NCBI RefSeq assembly: GCF_014269285.1
Contig: NZ_JACOAF010000011.1
Coordinates: forward strand, 62,001-126,000
Direction of reading: 5' to 3'
DNA: 64,000 bases
DNA from: Rufibacter sediminis
Lineage (GTDB): Bacteria > Bacteroidota > Bacteroidia > Cytophagales > Hymenobacteraceae
Shown here: in pieces, positions 9,543 through 19,540 of the stretch
Numbering within the stretch: the stretch's first letter is position 1
Layout of the letters: each line of letters opens with the position of its first letter
The notes under the pieces: generated by a model
Databases searched by the model: none
Told to the model about the DNA's origin: nothing
The model's input: the letters and a program-made list of their open reading frames with translations, nothing else
Translations under genes and position numbers: made by a program

Positions 9543-9872
9543 GTAAGTGGGAAGGATTATTGACCCCAAGCCCAAATATAGTAATCGTATCAATAAAAGC
9601 TATAGCTTCTTGTGACACAGAAACAGGCATAGATTTCTGCCTATTGCAGAGCCTTGAGCGGGGTGATTTTGGATATACTTATTTTGACACACCTTCAGGC
9701 AAATTTGACTTCACTTAGCTCAGCATGAAGCAACAGGAATACCGATAGGGCTGCGCCCGCCCACATCCGCAAAAGGCAATTAGAAGAGGGTGGCAATGCC
9801 ACAAAGCGCCTTGGGAAAGTACACAGATAAACCTGTATACAAAGCGAGCCCTATTTTAGTAGGGGAGAGGCT
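9543..9872. other. Intergenic, nothing recognised
   Basis: About 330 bp between the recombinase pseudogene start and the PIN toxin stop. I see no supported gene, repeat or strong hairpin. Confidence 0.5.
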
Positions 9873-10442
9873 TCAAATCAATCGGTGCAGTTTGGCAGAA
9901 GTAGTCTCAAGGCCTACTTTTTTCAAGATCCCCAAGACCTCTGCTTCTGACTTAGGTGGGTTCTTCAGGAAGGACACCTGGGTACGGAACGCTCTTAAGC
10001 CCTTATCCGGATCCAAGTCAATTAAATTAGCGATAAAGTAATCAGGGTGCTGCGCCTCCATGTCAAACCGGCGCAGATACTCACTTGGGAAGTCCTTCAG
10101 GTTGGCGGTTATAATCACATCCGCATGGCACCGGACTGCCGCCGCCACGACATGCCGGTCGCCCTCATCAGGCAGCGCGATCGAGCCGGTCAGATCCTCA
10201 TACCCTTCCACCGAGGCATCAGGAAAGGAGTTATTCATGACATTAGGCACTCTCTCCAATTGTTCCCTACTAAGATCAGGACGATTCAACAGAAGGTTTC
10301 TGATCCATTCCTCATGGATTTGATACGTCCACTTGGGGGTATATAGACCAACACTGGCCAAGTGGAGCAACAAGTCCCTGATAGGGGCAGGATAAAGTAC
10401 GCAAGCATCCAGTAGGGCAATGAACTTCGGGGAATGGATCAT
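9873..10442 (-). CDS. PIN-domain ribonuclease toxin
   Basis: The 189-residue protein opens with FIALLDACVLYP, carrying the first acidic residue of a PIN fold. LPDEGDRHVVAAAVRCHADVIITANLKDFP carries the later conserved acidic residues and the usual TANLKDFP stretch. PIN toxins cleave RNA, often tRNA or mRNA. Its ATG (10440-10442) overlaps the TGA of the upstream antitoxin-like gene, so the two are translationally coupled in the antitoxin-first order usual for toxin-antitoxin modules. The RNA target is unknown. Confidence 0.85.
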   Translation of the reverse strand: MIHSPKFIALLDACVLYPAPIRDLLLHLASVGLYTPKWTYQIHEEWIRNLLLNRPDLSREQLERVPNVMNNSFPDASVEGYEDLTGSIALPDEGDRHVVAAAVRCHADVIITANLKDFPSEYLRRFDMEAQHPDYFIANLIDLDPDKGLRAFRTQVSFLKNPPKSEAEVLGILKKVGLETTSAKLHRLI

Positions 10443-10891
10443 TCGTAGCCCAGGTTCAGTTCCTGTGCCTGCTGCGCCAGGAATTGCAGGTTCCTGCTTC
10501 TGCGTTCCTCCAGTTCTGCTTCATACTTCAGCAGATCCTCCAGCAGGACCCTGCGGTGGCTCCCGACTTTCTTGAAAGGGATAGCGCCTTGCTCCAGCAG
10601 CTTGACGACATGGGGCCTGGACACGTTCAACATGTCCGCCGCCTGCTGGGTAGTCACCTCCGCCTCCGAGGGGATCAGGGAGATAGCCTTTCCCTCTGCC
10701 ATGTTCGACAGGATGAAGGAAAGCAACTCCAGCGCCTTCCGGGGGAGGGAGATAGATTCCCCACTTTCCTGTATCAGGATTTTGATAACGTCTGCGGACT
10801 CCCGTTCAGCGATTGCCCTTTTGAACCCCATAAGAGAGTCAAAAGCCAATTTCTGGTCTTGTCGGGTCGGTTTTTCAATTAATGCTTCCAT
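10439..10891 (-). CDS. Antitoxin with excisionase-type helix-turn-helix
   Basis: From ATG at 10889-10891 the product is about 150 residues; an upstream TTG start at 10921 is also possible. The C-terminal half has an HTH_17/excisionase-type motif (VTTQQAADMLNVSRPHVVKL followed by FKKVGSHRRVLLEDLLKY), as in antitoxins paired with PIN toxins of this kind. The protein probably neutralises the downstream toxin and represses its own promoter, where repeated CGTTTA/TAAACG half-sites lie. The neighbouring broken recombinase suggests the module arrived on mobile DNA. Confidence 0.8.
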   Translation of the reverse strand: MEALIEKPTRQDQKLAFDSLMGFKRAIAERESADVIKILIQESGESISLPRKALELLSFILSNMAEGKAISLIPSEAEVTTQQAADMLNVSRPHVVKLLEQGAIPFKKVGSHRRVLLEDLLKYEAELEERRSRNLQFLAQQAQELNLGYE

Positions 10892-10905
10892 ATCGGTACC
10901 TATCT

Positions 10906-10937
10906 CGTTTAAAGATACCAAATAAACGAAATAAACG
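10906..10937. promoter_or_regulatory. Candidate autoregulatory operator of the toxin-antitoxin pair
   Basis: CGTTTA at 10906-10911 faces TAAACG at 10923-10928 and again at 10932-10937, the last two in direct repeats of AAATAAACG. The array sits 15-46 bp upstream of the antitoxin ATG, where an HTH antitoxin would bind. Protein binding is inferred. Confidence 0.5.
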
Positions 10938-11355
10938 AAACAAAAGTTTTGTTTGATTAGGCCATATTACTTGGGTCGGCTGAGAGCCCCACCCACATCA
11001 CTATGTTGGGCTGGAGGGAATTGAAGGTCCGTATGAAAATCTTTGTAAAATGGTTATATTGGAAGCAGATATAAAAGGGAAGGCATGACCTATATTCTGG
11101 TGCAGGAGGATGGGGAGAAACAGCTTTCTGGACTCCAACCAAAGTGCCAATAACTAGATGTCCTCCCTATACACAGTAGCTGAGCGAAATAAAAACAAAT
11201 AAGATTAAGAAAGTCCTAGAGAGGATATATATCTATATAGATATATATCCTCTACTACTGCAAACTATCATAATCCTTTAACCTGTGGGTGAAATATTCA
11301 AGCATCAAGCAAAACCTAGTATTAGTATTATATCCAATAAATTCACTCCAGCAAT
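10938..11355. other. Gene-free stretch with a 34-bp perfect palindrome
   Basis: I find no supported gene between the antitoxin operator and the ankyrin lipoprotein pseudogene. The notable feature is a perfect palindrome at 11220-11253, built from AGAGG, an alternating AT-rich core and CCTCT. Confidence 0.6.
11220..11253. repeat. Perfect 34-bp palindrome
   Basis: Each 17-base arm reads AGAGGATATATATCTAT and is followed with no loop by its exact reverse complement. It could extrude as a cruciform or form an RNA hairpin, and lies about 100 bp upstream of the ankyrin lipoprotein pseudogene. No T-tract follows, so it is not a classical terminator. Confidence 0.85.
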
Positions 11356-13193
11356 ATGAGGTGCAGTAAAGTGTTTTATTTTGCATTAGTGATATTCACG
11401 TTCCTAGCAAGTTCATGCCTTGGTCAAAAGGCAGCAAATGACGAGGATTCAATTTTTCGCTTTAACATTGTTGTAAAGCCAGGAAGTTATCTGTTCCATG
11501 AAAGCGAACATTTCCCAGACCCCATGATGCCAACCTTAAACCTGAGAATTTCATCCCCGATGAGTATTTTGCCAAAACGGCTAAAAGCATTAAAATAAAC
11601 GCTGCGAATACTAAATATGGAGCTTATATCATAACTCCGCAATCTGAATATATCTACCTTAAAATCAATGGCAAAAGGGGGTGGTTGAAAACGGGTATCC
11701 CCATTGATGCTTCCAGATTGAGTATGCTCCGCAATTCAATTCGGGCTGATAGTTTCAAGAGGAACTCTGTTACCAATCATAAATTAGGATTCGAATATCA
11801 ATATTTACATGTCATTCCTTTCCGAAACCAGGACTATGCACTACTTTTTGATACATTCTCCTATTACGTGGTTGATTTAAAGAATCGGAAAATAGCATGG
11901 AATGCGGGTGGATGTGAATCTGTCCGGATAAACTATAAAACGGACAATGTAACCTGTTATGGAGACTTGATGAGTGGAAACACTACCCATGATTACAATG
12001 GAAACAAGATTAAAGAGGTCTTGTCTTTAAAGGACATTGCCTTTATAGACAGTAAGCTTTTAGAGGACTTTGAGGTAAAGCCGGGATCCAAACAAGCCAA
12101 GTTCGTGGTTAGGTACATGACAGCCATGTACAGGATGGATGAGAAAAGCTACATAGCCTTCATGGACTCAGTTGAAAGACTGGGTGTGCCGCTTATCAGC
12201 CTCTTCCCACCCAAGAAAACCCACCCTCCGACAGCTGCCCAGATAATCTCGAGGGCTATCGTCCAAAACAATATCGCCCCGATAGATTCCATCCTCAAAA
12301 GGGGAGTCTCCGTTGATTCCGTTATCAGCTTTTCAGCAAAAGGCAACCCGTCCGAGAGACTCTCGATTCTCAGTGCGGCTGCCTCGGAAAACAAGGTATC
12401 CATCATGGAATTCCTGTTGCGGAAAGGGGCCAATATTCATAAACCGGACCATAATAAGAAGACACCTATCTGCTTTGTGAAATCAGCGGAGGCGTTTGAT
12501 TTACTGTTTGCCCACGGGGCTTCATTAGGCAAGATAGATTATTGGGAACATAAAAAAAGAAACATCTACCCTTCCGAATACCTGTACAACAAAAAAGAGA
12601 TAACCGACCTAATCCTTGACAAAGCCCCCGCTATCCTTTTCAAAGATTTTGAGTTCTACGATTTGATGCTATACTCTTTCGTGCGGAACAGCGATTCCAC
12701 CAGTATAAAAAAACTGTTGCAAAGGGGCGCTCCCTTGAATAAGCCCGACAAACCAGGGGGATATTCATCCATCATGGAAGAAGGGCAACCATTGTTTTAT
12801 GCGGAAAGCCCTGCCATGTTCAGATTCCTGATAAATAATGGATCTACTCTAAAAAACTTAAACAGCCACGGCGTTGACGCGCATTATAAAACCTTTGGCT
12901 GGGGTGATATTGGCTTAGTTGAGTGGGTTGAGGCAAAAGGCTTGCCCATCCAAAAGCCCAACAACCCTTATTTTGTCTTTCAGAAAGACATAGCGTTCAT
13001 CCGTTATTTACTTAATAGGGGGATTTCCATCAACTCGACCGACAACTATGGTAATACAGCCTTGATAAGGGCAAAGCATTTTGACAACAACCCAGCCTTA
13101 GTGGACTTTCTTTTAGAAAATGGTGCAGATAAAAACATACTTAATAAGAAGGGTGGAAGCTTCTATAATGGTCGCATTGCAAAGGATAGATAA
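11356..13193 (+). pseudogene. Ankyrin-repeat lipoprotein, single-base frameshift near 5' end
   Basis: The first frame from ATG 11356 gives a lipoprotein signal (FTFLASSCLG) and continues to about HESEHFPDP. The next frame then reads HDANLKPENFIPDEYFAKTA... without a stop into the long downstream frame ending at 13193. The switch is at the C4 run near 11519-11522; one more C would restore a single protein of about 610 residues. The C-terminal half carries ankyrin-like repeats (for example LSILSAAASENKVSIMEFLL followed by RKGANIHKP, and TALIRAKHFDNNPALVDFLL). Function is unknown; surface anchoring and protein contacts are plausible from the signal and repeats. It may be a real decay or a sequencing error. 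Confidence 0.7.
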
Positions 13194-13323
13194 AGGGCAA
13201 TAGCAATAATACAGCAAGAAAGTTTGTTTGTAATTCAAAAATACTACGCCTAACAAAGGCTGAAAAGCATTAAAGCACTTTTTGACCCAACCGCCAGGTG
13301 TCATTAAATAAATCATAAATATT

Positions 13324-14392
13324 ATGATGGTAAATATTATTAATTGGATTAGGCCAAAAATAAATGTTTGCTGTTTATCACTGTTTCTTATCGTTTTAAT
13401 AGGATGCCAAACTCAAGGTAACTCCAACAAAACAGAAATCCTTGAAATTACAAAACCAAGCAACACTCAAGAAAGCGAATCAGAAAACAGCCTTGAGGCA
13501 ACTGAAAGCAAGGCGTATGTTGCCCCAAAGGATGCACCAAATCAATGACAACAGAAGTTCAGTATTCATATCGGCGTCAGAAAGCTACCCTTTAAGTGAG
13601 CATCCCGACTCTTTAGCTATCCCAGACATTTCAGAGAAGAAGACAGAAGACCTATCATATTTTGTCCTAAATAGAAAGTATAGAGAAAGATTCTACCATA
13701 GGACCAGGATTTCAAAAAGCGACAGTTTATTCATCTATGACTATGAGGGAAATAACTTTTTGGTACTCCCACTCACTGAGTTAAAAGTTGTAGCCGTCCT
13801 TAGCCCTTATATCAGCCCTTAGGAAGGAGATTTGTCACAAGCCGCTTATATGATTGGCTTTGAGGCAGATGCCAAGGCATTGTCAAAATTCAAAGATTTT
13901 TACTTCCATCATACAGTGGCATACATCGGTAAAGAAGATCCGTTTGTCAAAGGGCAAATGAAACCCATTACCTGGGGAAAAATCAACCCTGGGAACTTTC
14001 CGAAGATAAAGATGAAAGCTGAAGACAATAAATCTACAATAGACAAAAGAATAGGAGATGCTTATGTATTCGAAAATGACAGCTTGCACTACTTTATCCA
14101 AGACTACCTGGGTGATGAGATGAATTCTGCAAGGCGCCTTGTGGTACTACATGCAAGGACAAAAGCATTAGTTTATGAGGAGTTCTTTTTTGAAGAAGAC
14201 GGAGTTGAGCTTGCCAGGCTTAACTATAGCAAAGAAAGTTATAACAGTATTTACCAATGGACGGGAAATCTCTTCAAGGCCAAACCACCTGTGGTTTTAG
14301 GGTTTACCTCAATTTCATTTGGATGCCCTTATATATCTTTCTTGGATAAAAATGAAAAAAGCATCTACATCAGTTGTGACAATAGGCACTAA
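13324..14392 (+). pseudogene. Lipoprotein of unknown function, broken by a frameshift and an amber stop
   Basis: ATG 13324 opens a short frame with a lipoprotein signal (FLIVLIGCQTQ) that ends at a TGA near 13546. Coding-like sequence continues in the next frame (NDNRSSVFISASESYPLS...) to TAG at 13820-13822. The same frame then carries on (EGDLSQAAYMIGFEADAKAL...) to 14392. The joined product would be about 355 residues, with an Asp/Lys-rich soluble domain that I do not recognise. Two separate lesions suggest real decay. Separate small genes remain possible. Confidence 0.55.
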
Positions 14393-14615
14393 AATAGCAA
14401 ACGCCCAATCGGGTAACCAGCCGTGGGCAATATTCCCCACGGTGAGCATCCCAAACCACCGAACGCCCAGGCCGGGTATCCGGCGGTTCGTCAAGGGCTA
14501 TACAGTCGCCCTTTACCCCGACCATGGGAAAGGCACAGGCGGGGGTATTATAACCAATGATAACCAGCGGTATAGTCAAGGAAGGCCAAAGAACTAACAG
14601 GCACTATGGGCATGG
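14393..14615. repeat. Cluster of small GC-rich hairpins
   Basis: Several short inverted repeats follow each other: CCGTGGG (14421-14427) with CCCACGG (14436-14442), GCCGG-GTAT-CCGGC (14471-14484), and an AGGGC/GCCCT pair around 14495-14512. There is no clear T-tract and no supported gene. They may protect or terminate the convergent transcripts from both sides, or be a REP-like element. Confidence 0.45.
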
Positions 14616-15755
14616 TTATCTGGTAAAAGGCATTCTCTTAACGCTTACCACAGGCTGCCTATACCTTCTGGCCTCATAAACAGGGATTACGGTCGCTTGC
14701 CTGTCGGTGACTTCCCGGTACGTCTTCCTAACTACGACGGCCACGATTTTCACGGTCACATTGATGTCATACCAATCGTTGTCGTTGTGCAATCCCACAT
14801 AGAACGTGCCCTGCAGGGGCGCCTCGCGCCTGCCATACCCGGAGACCCCGTTCCCCTTGTCAAAATACCGGAACTCCTTATTGTCATAGGACTGGAGAAA
14901 GGCCTGGGCACTGGCGGGATCCCGCATGAAATAGTAGTGCACGTTGCTCCCCGCGTTCCCCGTTGGCAGAAAGCTAAACTGTCGTAGGGCCAAGCCGACG
15001 ACCGGGTTACCTGAAAGATGCGCCACCCCCCCGAGCGCCTGAAGGTACTTCCGTTTATTGGCCTCAAAGGCCAGGTGCCCTTCCTGGCCTACCCCGATCC
15101 AATAAGCCCAGGAGACAACCTCCGAAGTCTCAAAGGGAGTTATCCTGTCCTTAGGCAAGGAAAAGGAAATCAGGGACTCGCTTGGTTTTCCCATGGTCAG
15201 GAGGGCGGCCACCTGCTCGCTTTTGCAGACCAGCTCCTGTGCGATGGTGTCTACCCTGGCTATCTCCCTTTTCTTGACAGCGTGGAAGGTGGTGTCGTAG
15301 CGCACCAGCTCCTGCTTGGCCGAAAGGGTGTAGGACGTGTCAGCAACCTCCCGCCAGGCAACCTCCGGGTTGAAACCCGCCGTTTCCTCAGTGGCCGGTC
15401 TCCGGCTAATCCTAACGTTGCACACTCTGCTGGCCAGGGAGGAGTTGGTGAAACGGAACAGGTACACCGCGCGCCTGTTGACCTTTACGGCTTTGGTGAC
15501 GCTGTTCACCTGAAGCCCGGAATATCGGACGTTAGAGGGGTATTCCACGACCTCGACCTGCTTTAAGCCTTTCCTGGAAGGATCGGAAAATTCAAAGATG
15601 AGCTCGTCCCCGGCCTCAAACCCATAGTACACCTCCCGGGTCTCCCGGGAAGGCACATTCAGGGCCAGCTCCGCCACCTCAACGGGTGCTACCTCGGCCT
15701 TGGCAAAATGGAATAAAAACGATAATATTATAAAATTCAGGAATAGGTGCTTCAC
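14616..15755 (-). CDS. Secreted protein of unknown function
   Basis: The 379-residue product has a clear signal peptide (LFLNFIILSFLFHFAKA, cleaved near residue 20). The N-terminal 110 residues look like a beta-sandwich (REVYYGFEAGDELIFEFSDP, NRRAVYLFRFTNSSL) reminiscent of GOLD-type domains, though this is only a resemblance. A central region has charged helices, and the C-terminal part is again beta-rich (GTFYVGLHNDNDWYDINVTV). I do not recognise a family. It stands alone on the minus strand, divergent from the restriction-modification gene, so it could be periplasmic or exported. Confidence 0.7.
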   Translation of the reverse strand: MKHLFLNFIILSFLFHFAKAEVAPVEVAELALNVPSRETREVYYGFEAGDELIFEFSDPSRKGLKQVEVVEYPSNVRYSGLQVNSVTKAVKVNRRAVYLFRFTNSSLASRVCNVRISRRPATEETAGFNPEVAWREVADTSYTLSAKQELVRYDTTFHAVKKREIARVDTIAQELVCKSEQVAALLTMGKPSESLISFSLPKDRITPFETSEVVSWAYWIGVGQEGHLAFEANKRKYLQALGGVAHLSGNPVVGLALRQFSFLPTGNAGSNVHYYFMRDPASAQAFLQSYDNKEFRYFDKGNGVSGYGRREAPLQGTFYVGLHNDNDWYDINVTVKIVAVVVRKTYREVTDRQATVIPVYEARRYRQPVVSVKRMPFTR

Positions 15756-15937
15756 TTGAACGGTCTCTGCTTATTTGATGCATTATTTCGCAATGATACA
15801 TTATATCTTAAACAGAATATATATTAAAAGATAGTATTTTTGGCAGAGGCCGGAATCTTTCCACGGAAGACCAGGCACTCAAAAACTACCCTTTTCCCCC
15901 ATCCTAACCGCAAAAGGCTCTTTCCAGCAAAACGTAC
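15756..15937. promoter_or_regulatory. Divergent promoter region of secreted protein and R-M gene
   Basis: An AT-rich gap separates the two divergent starts. On the plus strand TATTTTTG at 15835-15842 matches the Bacteroidota -7 consensus, about 95 bp upstream of the restriction-modification ATG. No convincing -33 TTG is visible. Confidence 0.35.
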
Positions 15938-18900
15938 ATGCCCCTTACCCCACAAGCCGCCACTGACCAGTTCATCTCCCGTTGGAAAGCCTCCGGTGCC
16001 TCCGAGCGGGCCAATTACCAACTTTTCCTTTCCGAGCTTTGCGAACTGCTGGGCGTGGAGAAGCCCAGGCCTGCCTCGGACAAGGTGCACGAGGCCACCT
16101 ACACCTTTGAGCGGCCCGTGGTCTTCGATGACGGGGAGGGAAGGACCAGCACCAACTTCATAGACCTCTACAAGAAAGACTGCTTTGTGCTGGAGGCCAA
16201 GCAGGGCGCCGACAAAGCCACCGTCACCGAGGGCGATTTACTAGGGCTGGAGAAGGTAAAAACCAAGACCGGCACCGCCACCCGTGACACCCGCACCTGG
16301 GAGCGCGAGATGAAGAAGGCCAAGGAGCAAGCCCTGCGCTACGCAAGGTCACTGCCTACGACCGAAGGATGGCCTCCGTTCCTGGCCGTGGTGGATGTAG
16401 GTTACTGCATAGACCTGTACGCCGACTTCGCGCGGCAGGGCAAGACCTACGTGCCGTTCCCGGATCCGATCAGTTACCGCATTACTTTAGAAGAACTACA
16501 TAAACCCGAGGTGCGGGAGCGCCTGCGCCTGCTCTTCACCGAGCCGCTGGAGCTGGACCCCAGCCGCCGTGCCGCCCGCGTGACCCGGCAGTTGGCCGAG
16601 CGGCTGGCTAAGCTGGCAAGCTCGCTGGAAGGGGCCGGACACACGCCTGAGCAGGTGGCCGGTTTCTTGATGCGCTGCCTGTTCACCATGTTCGCTGAGG
16701 ATGTGCAGCTGCTCCCGGACCAGTCTTTCACTAAGCTGTTGATAGACTACCGCCAGAACCTGCAGCACTTCCCGGACGCGCTTAGGGCTTTGTGGCAGAG
16801 CATGGACCGGGGAGGCTTTGACCCCGCGCTGCGCACTACTATTCCGCAGTTCAACGGCTATCTGTTCAAGAACCCCGAGGCGCTGCCTGTTACGGCGGCG
16901 CAGCTGGAGTTGCTAATCCAGGCCGCCGAGGCCGGTTGGGCGGACGTGGAGCCCGCCATCTTCGGGACGCTTTTGGAGCGGGCCCTGCAACCACGGGAGC
17001 GCCACAAGTTGGGTGCCCATTACACCCCGCGCGCCTACGTGGAGCGGCTGGTCATGCCCACCGTTATTGAGCCGCTCCGTGAGGAATGGGAGGCCGCCCG
17101 CACGGCATCGGCTATCCTGGAGGACAACGGGGACGAGACCGGGGCCCGCAAGGAGATTGAGAACTTCCACAGAAGGCTGTGCTCTGTGCGGGTGCTGGAC
17201 CCAGCCTGCGGAAGCGGCAACTTTCTGTACGTCACCCTGGAGCACCTTAAGCGGCTGGAAGGTGAGGTCACTGAGTACCTGGCGCACTTCCCGGGGCAGC
17301 AGACCCTGGATATGACGGGCGGCTATACTGTTACCCCGCAGCAGCTGTTGGGACTGGAGGTGAACCCGCGTGCCGCCGCCATCGCAGACGTGGTGCTCTG
17401 GATCGGTTACCTGCAGTGGCACTTCCGGGCGCACGGCAACGCCCAGCGCCTGAGCAACCCCATCCTGCGCGAGTACGGCAACATTAAACAGCAGGACGCG
17501 GTGCTGAGCTATTCCGGGTGCCTGCCTAGGCTGGACAAAAACGGACAGCCTGTTACCCGCTGGGATGGCCACAGCACCAAAGCGCACCCGGTCACCAGGC
17601 AGGAGGTGCCCGACGAGACCGCCCGCACTGTGGTCTACGACTACCTCAACCCCAAGCCCGCCTCTTGGCCCGAAGCCGATTTCGTAGTAGGCAATCCTCC
17701 TTTTATTGGAGCAAAGAAGATGCGGGAGACGTTAGGCGATGGCTATACAGAGGCTATAAGAAAAGCCTATAGGAATGTAGTCCCTGAGAGTGCAGATTTC
17801 GTGATGTATTGGTGGCATAAAGCCGCTGAAATTGTGCGTGCTGATAAAGCGGAGCGATTCGGATTTATTACCACAAATAGCATCAAGCAGACCTTTAATA
17901 GACGTGTGATTGAAGCTCAAATGCAGGCAAATCCTCCATTGTCAATTACGCTTGCCATACCTGACCATCCTTGGGTAGATAGCGCTGATGGAGCGGCTGT
18001 CGAAATTGCTATGACTGCTGCTGAAAAAGGAGAGACAATAGGCAGATTTTTAACTGTAGCATCTGAAGCTAAACTTGATGGGGTTGAGGTGCATGTTACC
18101 TTTACTGAGAGGGATGGGAAAATTCAAGCTGATTTATCAGTTGGAGCTGCTTTAACTTCTACAGTACCTTTAAAGGCTAATGAAAAAATCAGTAGTCCTG
18201 GTGTAAAGCTACATGGCTCTGGTTTTATTGTTACTCAAGAACAAGCTTCAAGTATTGGACTAGGAAGTAATAAAGGCCTTGAAACTTATATAAAGACATA
18301 TCGAAATGGGAGGGACCTCACAGATAAGCCTAGAGGAGTAAAAATTATAGATTTATTTGGTCTGTCAAGTGAGGAAGTAAAAGGTAGGTTTCCAGAAGTT
18401 TATCAATGGTTGCTTGAAAGGGTTAAACCTGAACGAGATGCCAAAGGAAATACAAAGGATGGTGCGGCCTATGCTAAACTATGGTGGCTTTTTGGAAAAC
18501 CAAGAACAGAATTGAGAAAGACACTTGAAGGTTTAGACCGTTTTATTGCTACTGTAGTTACTGCAAAGCACAGAGTATTTCAATTCTTAACTTCAGAAGT
18601 TCTTCCAGATGACGCATTAATAAATTTTGCAAGTAATGATAGTTTCGTTTTAGGTGTATTGTCTAGTCATACTCACGTTGTTTGGACAATTGCTACTGGA
18701 AGTAATCTAGGCGGAAATACACCTAGATACATTAAATCTGCCTGCTTTGAAACTTTCCCTTTTCCCGCCGCTACCGAGGCGCAAAAAGAGCAAATCCGCC
18801 ACCTTGCCGAGCAGCTGGATGCGCACCGCAAGCATCGGCAGGCCCTGCACCCCACGCTCACTATCACAGACATGTACAACGTGCTGGAAAAGCTGAAGAG

Positions 18901-19420
18901 CGGCAAGGCCCTGACGGACAAAGAGCAGAAAACGCATGAGCAGGGACTGGTGAGCATTCTGCTGCAACTGCACCTAGAACTGGACGTCGCTGTGGCCGAT
19001 GCCTACGGCTGGCCCGCCTACCTTTCTGAGGAAGAGATTCTGGAACGGCTAGTGGTCCTAAACAAAGAGCGCGCCCAAGAGGAAGCCCGTGGCCTTATCA
19101 GGTGGCTTCGCCCAGAATACCAGAACCCGCAGGGCAACCAGCAGGCAGATATAGGCATAGAAACCACAGCCAAAACAGTTAAAACTTCTGCTAAAGAGGT
19201 GTTGACCTGGCCCAAGACACTGGCCGAGCAGGCGCAAGCCGTACAGCGTGCCCTGCAGCTGCATGAGCGTCCCGCTACGGCACAGGACTTAGCCCAGCAG
19301 TTCAAGCCCGTGCCTAAAGCCCAGCACCCAAAGCGCCTGCAATCAATTGACAATCTCCTGCAAACCCTTCATGGACTGGGCTTGCTGCGCAAGACGGAAC
19401 AGGACCAGTATGTGAGATAA
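15938..19420 (+). CDS. Type IIL (MmeI-like) restriction-modification enzyme, single polypeptide
   Basis: The 1160-residue protein joins nuclease, methyltransferase and target recognition, as in MmeI-type enzymes. A PD-(D/E)xK-like nuclease signature lies near the N-terminus (NFIDLYKKDCFVLEAKQG; Asp76, Glu87, Lys89). A helical connector follows, then the adenine methyltransferase: GAHYTPRAYVERLV, motif I DPACGSGNFL (from Asp421) and motif IV NPPF (586-589). The region after motif IV should hold the specificity domain. It is much more AT-rich than the rest, from about 17690 to 18755. Such enzymes methylate one strand of an asymmetric site and cut at a distance. No separate subunits are nearby. 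The recognition sequence cannot be deduced. Confidence 0.88.
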   Translation: MPLTPQAATDQFISRWKASGASERANYQLFLSELCELLGVEKPRPASDKVHEATYTFERPVVFDDGEGRTSTNFIDLYKKDCFVLEAKQGADKATVTEGDLLGLEKVKTKTGTATRDTRTWEREMKKAKEQALRYARSLPTTEGWPPFLAVVDVGYCIDLYADFARQGKTYVPFPDPISYRITLEELHKPEVRERLRLLFTEPLELDPSRRAARVTRQLAERLAKLASSLEGAGHTPEQVAGFLMRCLFTMFAEDVQLLPDQSFTKLLIDYRQNLQHFPDALRALWQSMDRGGFDPALRTTIPQFNGYLFKNPEALPVTAAQLELLIQAAEAGWADVEPAIFGTLLERALQPRERHKLGAHYTPRAYVERLVMPTVIEPLREEWEAARTASAILEDNGDETGARKEIENFHRRLCSVRVLDPACGSGNFLYVTLEHLKRLEGEVTEYLAHFPGQQTLDMTGGYTVTPQQLLGLEVNPRAAAIADVVLWIGYLQWHFRAHGNAQRLSNPILREYGNIKQQDAVLSYSGCLPRLDKNGQPVTRWDGHSTKAHPVTRQEVPDETARTVVYDYLNPKPASWPEADFVVGNPPFIGAKKMRETLGDGYTEAIRKAYRNVVPESADFVMYWWHKAAEIVRADKAERFGFITTNSIKQTFNRRVIEAQMQANPPLSITLAIPDHPWVDSADGAAVEIAMTAAEKGETIGRFLTVASEAKLDGVEVHVTFTERDGKIQADLSVGAALTSTVPLKANEKISSPGVKLHGSGFIVTQEQASSIGLGSNKGLETYIKTYRNGRDLTDKPRGVKIIDLFGLSSEEVKGRFPEVYQWLLERVKPERDAKGNTKDGAAYAKLWWLFGKPRTELRKTLEGLDRFIATVVTAKHRVFQFLTSEVLPDDALINFASNDSFVLGVLSSHTHVVWTIATGSNLGGNTPRYIKSACFETFPFPAATEAQKEQIRHLAEQLDAHRKHRQALHPTLTITDMYNVLEKLKSGKALTDKEQKTHEQGLVSILLQLHLELDVAVADAYGWPAYLSEEEILERLVVLNKERAQEEARGLIRWLRPEYQNPQGNQQADIGIETTAKTVKTSAKEVLTWPKTLAEQAQAVQRALQLHERPATAQDLAQQFKPVPKAQHPKRLQSIDNLLQTLHGLGLLRKTEQDQYVR

Positions 19421-19540
19421 GGTTAAGCACTTGAAAAGACTATCATTTTTAGTACTTTAGCTACTAACTATAAAAATATTAGCAGATTTCTCTGTCAAAG
19501 CAAAGGGAGCAAAATTGGTAAATCAGTTATAAAAGCAGCA

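Noticed and set aside
14319-14597. Plus-strand frame of 92 codons
   Set aside because: It overlaps the end of the broken lipoprotein gene and a cluster of hairpins; Pro/Gly/Arg-rich and without support.
15938-19420. BREX PglX or a plain Type I HsdM
   Set aside because: No BREX or HsdS/HsdR neighbours; the N-terminal D-ExK nuclease fits a Type IIL fused enzyme.
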